64,000 bases of DNA from Pelodera strongyloides (lineage: Eukaryota > Nematoda > Chromadorea > Rhabditida > Rhabditidae): positions 248,001-312,000 of the forward strand of contig JAANDG010000024.1 in NCBI GenBank assembly GCA_036852015.1. The letters run 5' to 3'. Both the position numbers and the translations under genes were made by a program. Below, piece by piece: positions 57,224 through 64,000 of the stretch. Under the pieces are notes generated by a model, which saw nothing but the letters and a program-made list of their open reading frames with translations, searched no databases and was not told the DNA's origin. Every line of letters starts with the position of its first letter. The first letter of the stretch is position 1.

Positions 57224-60200
57224 ATGAGTGACTTCTTCAACAAACACATCAAGAAGACAACTGCGCGCACAAAGGAAAAGGTGGGAATATCTGACATAAT
57301 ACGTTGCGTATACGTTTTGATTGCAGCGTCACCGTAGCGGTATAAAGGTGACGTGTGTTGAGCCATTCTTTGTCGCATTGATTTTATCCCTAATGTAAAA
57401 CATGCAGACAGCGTTTGCGACGAAGCTTACCTTGAGCTATTACGTAGCATTAAGATGACACATATAATTTGTTCGTGGATTTTAGTGGAGTCTTCCTTTA
57501 TTACTTTATTTTACTAAATAACAATTATTTAATGTTTGTTTCAGTTGCTGGAGGGTCTGGGCCGTAATAAGGCCACCCAAGACGAGGCATTCGACTTTCA
57601 CGCAACCAATCTTCAGAAACAGAGCAAGGCATGTGAAAAGCTGCACAAGGATCTCAAGGTGAGCATTTTTTTGTGTTGCGCTTATTTTATTAAAACCATT
57701 TTAATTGTGTACGTTATGTTAGTTTCTTTTCTGCTTCACTTTCAATGTTCAGTAAGAGTAATATAATGGTAACATCCTAATAAACGACATTCCCACGTAA
57801 TATGACTTACATGAATAGGTAAATGTGAATAAAGTTGATAGTGCGTCGTTACATGTGTTGATGATACGATTCCACCTTAACCAATAATTCATTATCCCGC
57901 ATACAACCCCTTTAAATGTAGTTCGTTGCAGGCCTACGCCACTATTCTAAAGGAATTGGGCAAAACGGAGAAGGCGTTGAGGGAGTCGATCCGAGAGTGT
58001 TATGAAGAACAATGGCCGAATAGAGAGAACCTCTGTGCCATCACTCAGGTGAGAGGGGAGAAAGAGAGGGGATATTACCTTGTTCTTTAGAATGTATTGC
58101 CTTGTACCTTTATTTGCCTCGAGAAAAGTGGACCATTAGAGTTTGCGTTGTGCGCCCTAGATTTCGGGTAATAAATAAGTATAATTATTATTTCGAATGA
58201 AGTGCGCACTGAACGAAATCATGCAATATGGTGAGGACTTGTTGCTCTTTTCACGTGTTAGTTTATTTATTGTAAATTCTAGCCCCAGTTGTCGCTATTT
58301 CAGACAATTGACTGCAACACGGACGATTTCGAAAAGGTGATCAATGAGGATCTGCTTGGCTCAGTTGGACACTATGTCACGCAATTTGCTGAGCTGAAGA
58401 AGAAGGTGCGTTTTAGAATATGGTTAGATTAGAGGACGATGTACATGCTGGAACGGGTATGATTGAGGAAACTTCAAATTTGAACGATTACGAGAGTTTT
58501 CTTGAGTAAAACTTTGTCTTCTGGTAGTTGGTCAAGCTCAGGTTGTATCAGTACTTTAGATTTGCAACACCTTGGGTGGTCTGCCTGTATATATGCGGTC
58601 ACAGTCTGGCGTTCCAAGTTTCACGTTCTAACTTTCAGGTTGAGAAGAGAGGAAGGAAACTGGTTGATTACGACCACGCCAGGAACACCTACAATTCGTT
58701 GAGGGAGAGTAGTAAGAAGGCACGTTTATACTTTTCTTCTTATCATTTTGCGTCGGAAATTTTGTGTTTGTCACTTGTGAGCTAGTGAGTTTAATATATC
58801 GCACTAGCCTGAAGGCTCAGGAGGACATTATTGATACTTTTCATTAGTAGTGATACTGTTCTTATAATATGTAAAATATGTAGTGTTTGGTGGGTAGTAG
58901 TTTCTTTCCGCCGTGTTTTCCGATAGCAATTTCTAAAGAAGTCGGAATGTCATTGTTTTCTTATTTCCGTTGTAGGGTGATTCGGATCCCAAGGTTGCGA
59001 AGGCTTTCACAGAGTTCCAACAAGCCGAAGCCATGTACAAAGAGATTAACACTGAATTGTTAGAGGTAAGGGTTGTTTTAACTGTGAAATGATCGTTTTT
59101 TTTTGTATTGTATGTTACTAGTGGTGAATTTTTTTTGTCCGATCACGTCGATTTTTGTAGAACCAATGCTTTGTTTTGTTTTGTTTCTATTTCTATATTT
59201 TGTTATTTTTTGTTCATCTTAATGTATAGTAGATGCGAAAGTCCCGATACTCCCCGAATTCCTCTCGGTGAATACGATACGTATGTTTATCCTTATTACC
59301 GTATGTCTTTCAAGGTACTTCCGGCGACGTATGACAGCAGGATCACATTTATCGTGGACAATTTACAGAACCTTTTTAATTCACAATCTCAACATCAAAC
59401 CGAGTGCGCAAAGGTGCGGTTGTTTTCTATTATAAGGAGGTGTTTGAAAAAGTGAATGATTTTTGGGAATGTGGGCCCGTGAAGCTCGTGGAATGCTGAG
59501 AAGTGCGGCTTCCCGCGAATACTAGTATAGTGCCGTACATAGTAGGGATGGGATTCGGATCTATGCCACTTGACTTGTAACACCACTTGTAAATAATTTT
59601 TATTTTAGTTGAACAAGCAGCTCGTCGCCCAACTAGATCAACTCGGACAATCCATGGACAGTCTACGTGTAGTGAGACCAGAATGTAGATCAACTACACC
59701 TGTCAGGGGAGATAGTCCGGCTGCTGAGGTAAGGGTTTAAAGCGATACAGCGCGCGGTTGTGGAACGTCTGCTAAGAACCTGTGATTTCAAGTATTTTTT
59801 TTTGCAAATGGTGCGCCTGCCCCGTGCTTTAAGTCTTAAACTGGTTATAGGTTGTACCCGTGGTCTAGTAAGTGTATTGAACCAAGTTAGTTTGGTAGGT
59901 TGATTTTTGTCTTTGTTAGCTGTTTCTAAAAGTTGATATCTCGTATTTCTTTCAGAGCCCAATTCCCGACGGTGGGTCGTCGCCTAGCGCCTCCATTGCC
60001 GAATCTGAAAAGGTAATTAATTGATTTATATATTTTATTTTTACTTTCAGTAATTTTTGCTTTCGTCTTGCTGGGTTGATACAGACTGTACATTATTTTC
60101 ATAAGAACCGTTTAGGATCTGTTGTTCTGTCTTTTTTTTGATACGCGCTGTTTTCGATTACGTTTTCTCGTTGTAACTTTATGCGTCTTAGCCAATCTGA

Positions 60201-61983
60201 AACCATTATCGGTATCTGCAGGTTGGTTCTGACAGTCTTTATCTTTGACATTTCACCAAAATTAATGGCCGGCGGTGATAGCTGTTGAAGCGTTTTCAAT
60301 GTTTGATAAGTAATGATAAGAAACTACGCAACTCGTGAATACTTAAGGCTAGGTGTGGGGATTTTATATGTGAACAAACTGGTGTTCCTAACATTTCATT
60401 GTATTAGGCACCTATGAATATGTTTCACGATTTCTATAAAGGACCTGTGCAATGTGTCTCATGGTTTTTATTGAGCGTGGTTAATTCAATTTCGTCTGTT
60501 TAAGCGTACTTATCTTTAGTATAGAGTATAGAGCGAGACAAAGCAGCTAACATACGATAGTACTCTTTAAACAATGTTGCATAAAATGAGTGAACTTTGA
60601 TTTCAGCGTCGGAGTGTGGCGTCTGGAGTTGTTCCGAATAAGGAAGCTGTCCCGGCACCTTCATTCGATGAAAAGAAAGAGGAGAACACGGCCGAACAGA
60701 ATGGACACGCGGATGTAGAGGAGGAGATCTCGAATAAGGTCTACCCGGTGAGTAGATTATGTACGTTTATTGACGGAGAGCAGACTTGGTTCTGTTCGTT
60801 TATCGACCGAGAGCACTGTATATCTGTCTATCTATTTTCGACTGATTATTTCTGGAATGCTGGTCGACTCTTGAATATTCGCTTGTTGCTTCGGAAGATT
60901 TGGCTTTCGTTTTGCGGGGATGGTGGGCTGCAGTGAAGAGTCTTAGGCACAATACTTTGTCTGGGGTGATTTACAGTTGTGGTTGCTATGATTTCACATG
61001 GTGATAGTTCAGTTCATGCTTTCAGAAGTTGAACTCCGCGCCTCCTGCTGCAAATTCTGATGCCGCAGCTTCGGTTGCTGCTCCGACTGCTGCCGGCCGT
61101 TCAGAAAAGGGAGAGAAACCAAAGAAGGAGAAGGATCCGAACAATCCATTTGATGACACTGACGATGAAGAAGCGGGGGAGTCAGAGATCACCAAGGAGG
61201 AGAGGAAGGTGGGTGAGAGGAGAGAGACACATAGAGAGAGAGAGCGGCAGAGAGAACGGGAGATACAGAGAGAGAACGGGAAAAACATAGAGAGAAAGAG
61301 CGAGAGAGAGAGTCAGCGAGAGAGAAGTGGGTCGGTAAGAGGGCGAAGTATTCAATATTGTTAACTATACATAAAAATGATGAATAAGTTCAAGTAGAGT
61401 ACGAGTTGTCTAATAGTCTTTCCCGATGTTGAATCGGTGAAGATCGTCATAAGATTATTTCGACCATTTCGACGTTCTTTCGTCATATTATTTATTTATT
61501 AGGTGTTCCCATGTTCTGTCGTAATGCGTCTTGAGTTGTTGAACTTCCTTTATTTGTAGGTACTGTATGAGGTCAAATCTACGCACAAGTACACGGCAGT
61601 GGATTCAGATGAACTTAATTTTGCGCCGAACACATTAATTAAGGTTCGTTTGATGTTAGTCCTTTACTAAACTTTTTGTAAGTTCCTGTGGTACATCCAG
61701 TGGTGAAATGCTGAACGTTGTACGAGTTGTACCTTTCTACGATGCTGAAGAAATTACTGTTATTGAAACCATCTTTGATATTTTGACCAGAACCAATTTA
61801 TTGAACCAATATTTGTTGAGAACCCATTTTGTTGAGAAATGCACTCGCTCATTTCATTCTACTCGGTTGTTGTAGGTTCTGGAGTCGAAGGACTCTGACC
61901 AACTGGATGCCGGTTGGCTATTGGGAGAACTGGAAGACGGAAAACGGGGAGTATTCCCAGAAAACTTTACCAAGAAGGTTTAA
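57224..61983 (+). CDS. BIN1: Amphiphysin/BIN1-type N-BAR and SH3 protein
   Basis: Thirteen exons: 57224-57280, 57545-57658, 57932-58048, 58304-58405, 58639-58719, 58976-59065, 59315-59413, 59609-59728, 59956-60012, 60607-60747, 61026-61208, 61560-61643, 61876-61983; about 450 aa. The N-BAR domain covers about residues 1-235: an amphipathic start (MSDFFNKHIKKTTARTKEK), then KATQDEAFDFHATN, VEKRGRKLVDYDHARNTY and LPATYDSRITF. A disordered Ser/Glu/Pro-rich linker follows, with NPFDDTDDEE (an NPF motif, as recognised by EH domains). The last about 65 aa are an SH3 (YTAVDSDELNF, GWLLGELEDGKRGVFPENF). Such proteins bend membranes and recruit dynamin in endocytosis. The exon ending at 58719 needs a GC donor; a GT donor nearby would bring a stop. 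BIN1 and AMPH cannot be told apart here. Confidence 0.95.
61209..61337. repeat. Purine-rich (GA)n tract in amphiphysin intron 11
   Basis: Starts at the donor of exon 61026-61208 and is almost entirely G and A. It reads open as Arg/Glu-rich protein, but a good GTGGGT donor precedes it and the SH3 exon follows in phase only if it is spliced out. Confidence 0.8.
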
Positions 61984-64000
61984 CTTGCTGCTGGTTTATA
62001 TTGATCGATAAGGAAGGGAGGACCTGAGCTGAGCTGAGACATTTAGTATGACCGGTCAGATATAGGGCGATAGCGTTCAAGCGGTATGTTCGTGTGGTTC
62101 CATTTTGTGCCGGAAAAGCACAGAGGGACTCTATAATTTGCATGGGAAGGAAGTCGGTCAACATACGCTTCGCTAACCACGTGCCATACCACTTTAGTGC
62201 TGTAGTACCATTATTGATGGTTTCCTTCCCTGATCATGCAATGTTTTGGAAGATATTCCCTCTCTCCCCTACCAATGTGGAAACTTTTAATTTTTGTTTC
62301 TTTTTGAGAGATTTTTTTATTATATTTCTTTCTGTGACCGATAAGTCGATGGAAAAATGCTCTGCATGCAGTACTATATGGATTATATCTTCCTTGCCTA
62401 CTTATTGAATTTTATATTGAATATGTATGACATATTTGTCACTTGTTTTACCTAACTTTTAATATTCTTGTTTTGTTTTTCACTAACAAACTAGTGTTTT
62501 AGAGCTTTTAGGAGCGGATATTGTTCATTTATTTCGTTTTCTTTACAGTGCTATTTCTTAGAATCTTTGTCCACTGATTATGAATGGCTAATTTGCTTTT
62601 CTTTGCGTCCAATCTCGTAATAATTTGGTGCACGTTCTTTGCTTAAGTTTTTTATTTTTATGTAATTTAATTTTAAAGCGTTATGGCATGGTTTTTGAAA
62701 AATTGTGTTCGGTTTGTTGTCCTTCGAGCACAAGTGGTACTTACTTTTCAAATCGACTCGCCGTATCCCTTTAAATCGTTTAAACTCTGCACAATGTAAG
62801 CCGGTTGTGAGTTTTATCGTTTTAGAAATGCGTAGATTTCAGGCATGCAGAGTGAAGTGTTTTCGTAAGATGATAATGTTTTATTGCATGATTCATGAAG
62901 TATTACTCACTTTTGTAATTGTTTATTAATTAATTTTGCAGCAATTGATTCTGATTGTGGTATATTTTCTTCAGTTATAAATTTTCGGTTTTGTGTATTG
63001 GTGAATATAACTTCTAAGAATTTTGGCAATTGATTATATTTTGTGTGCCTTTGGATAGCAGCGAAGATTATCTTTGAGAAAATATATTCGTTAATTAGTC
63101 CTTCAAGGTTTTTTTCTCTCGCGTTTAGCTGGCTTTATGCATAATAAAGCTTTGTGAAAATTCCGATGCTGTTTTTATTTGTTTGTAAGACGTCGTGATC
63201 GTGTTTTACTTGTATTCCTGGTGTGCTATTTTGAGTGAGTTTGGCAAGTCGTAATCGTAATCTTTTCTTTGTTAGTATATTGGGGTTACCGTACTGGGTA
63301 CTGATATATTATACAACGGGAAGTGTTGCGTGCTTGCTTTACCTTTTTCTATGTACCGTACTGTACAAGCGTCGTGCGATCGGCGGACACAATTGCACGC
63401 CGTTCTCACGCGGCTTGCGCGCCAAGTTTCGTCACTGTAGTGTCCGTTTTTGTCCTTCTTCGAGCCACTTCATACTGTCAGACTTATTTATCGAGCCTGG
63501 GGTAGTAAACTTTTCGAAGTACGGTCTGTGTGTATATTAAAGTGATTATCCTCGCATAATGTACGTATTTTTTACGGTTCCCTAACTTGGAAGTTTGGAA
63601 GATGTGAATTGTCAGGAGCTATGTAATTGATTCCAATTCCAGTGTCGGAAGTATTTCCTTCCTCATATTTTTGAATCATCCGTCTATCAGTCAAGTCAGT
63701 GATTGTGTGACTCATTCTGTGTCCCATTAAACTAATGACCTCTTCTTTCCCCTTTCTTTTTCTCTTTCTTATTTCGTGAAATGTTGTGTTTGCTTCGTCC
63801 GACAACTGACATTTCTGATGTCCAGTTCTTTCTTTCCCAGGGTTTTTTAATCCAGACGGAAAGGTGTTACTCACTCTCACTGGGAACATTCCAGTATGTA
63901 TTTATTGGAGTGCGTGTGTGTGTGAATGTATGTGTGAATGTTTGTGTGTGATGTGATGTGTGTGTGTGTGTGTTTGTGTAATTGGAATAATAGGAAACAC
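61984..64000. other. Amphiphysin 3'UTR and downstream flank
   Basis: T-rich with no coding exon recognised. AATAAA occurs at 63143-63148 and could end the amphiphysin transcript. A (TG)n tract runs from about 63911 to 63976. Confidence 0.6.
63143..63148 (+). terminator. Possible poly(A) signal AATAAA of the amphiphysin gene
   Basis: Canonical hexamer about 1.16 kb after the stop codon. Earlier variant signals cannot be excluded. Confidence 0.4.

Noticed and set aside
61209..61364. Arg/Glu-rich open frame extending amphiphysin exon 11
   Set aside because: Simple purine repeat beyond a good GTGGGT donor. The following SH3 exons are in phase only after splicing.
1..64000. CRISPR array, phage, toxin-antitoxin or other prokaryotic defence system
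   Set aside because: The window is eukaryotic, with spliced genes throughout. No regularly spaced repeats with spacers and no such protein families.

Overview
This is a metazoan nuclear window. It is AT-rich, with many small exons, short T-rich introns and GT-AG splice sites. The gene set (SMARCB1, GPATCH1, an amphiphysin/BIN1-type N-BAR protein, an LRR-Ig receptor, SLC25A51) is animal. There is no bacterial, plasmid, viral or CRISPR content. Compact genes with 0.45-0.6 kb gaps, all facing one way, would fit a compact non-bilaterian genome. A sponge (glass sponges are reported to use spliced-leader trans-splicing) is my low-confidence guess. I built all gene models by hand, joining exons that keep frame and have AG/GT boundaries.

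Layout, all genes on the + strand: (1) 494-8062, SH3D19-like adaptor with four SH3 domains, an alternative first exon and a nested tRNA-Pro; (2) 10156-12303, ribosomal protein uL3 (RPL3); (3) 14017-16784, mitochondrial carrier SLC25A51-like; (4) 18819-22969, SWI/SNF subunit SMARCB1/SNF5; (5) 23579-24786, exon-junction protein RBM8A/Y14; (6) 25274-27313, mitochondrial 2-Cys peroxiredoxin; (7) 27767-35640, spliceosome-associated G-patch protein GPATCH1; (8) 36276-38025, mitoribosomal protein MRPS18A-like (mL66); (9) 38592-41106 or beyond, an unrecognised gene; (10) 42784-50078, LRR-Ig-transmembrane receptor with an unusual coiled-coil tail; (11) 57224-61983, amphiphysin/BIN1 N-BAR plus SH3. Genes 4 to 9 lie only 454-636 bp apart.

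Non-coding content is dominated by non-autonomous elements. There are five long inverted-repeat (foldback) elements, four in introns or close to exons. Two have 3-bp TTA/TAA flanks typical of PIF/Harbinger elements. One SINE-like family has two antisense copies, one with a tRNA-like head. There are also tRNA-like relics, a GC-rich palindromic element, a structured GC-rich patch in an RPL3 intron, and microsatellites.

The most interesting system-level signal is a splice-acceptor-like (Y)nAG 1-35 nt upstream of the start codon in eight of eleven genes (and again 3 nt before the alternative first exon of gene 1), together with uniform orientation and tight spacing. One AATAAA sits 10 nt before the next gene's acceptor. 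This suggests spliced-leader trans-splicing of closely packed genes, though ordinary 5'UTR introns remain possible. Two introns use GC rather than GT donors. Functionally the window is mostly housekeeping: RNA processing, chromatin, translation, mitochondrial redox/NAD, endocytosis and adhesion. It has no obvious shared pathway.
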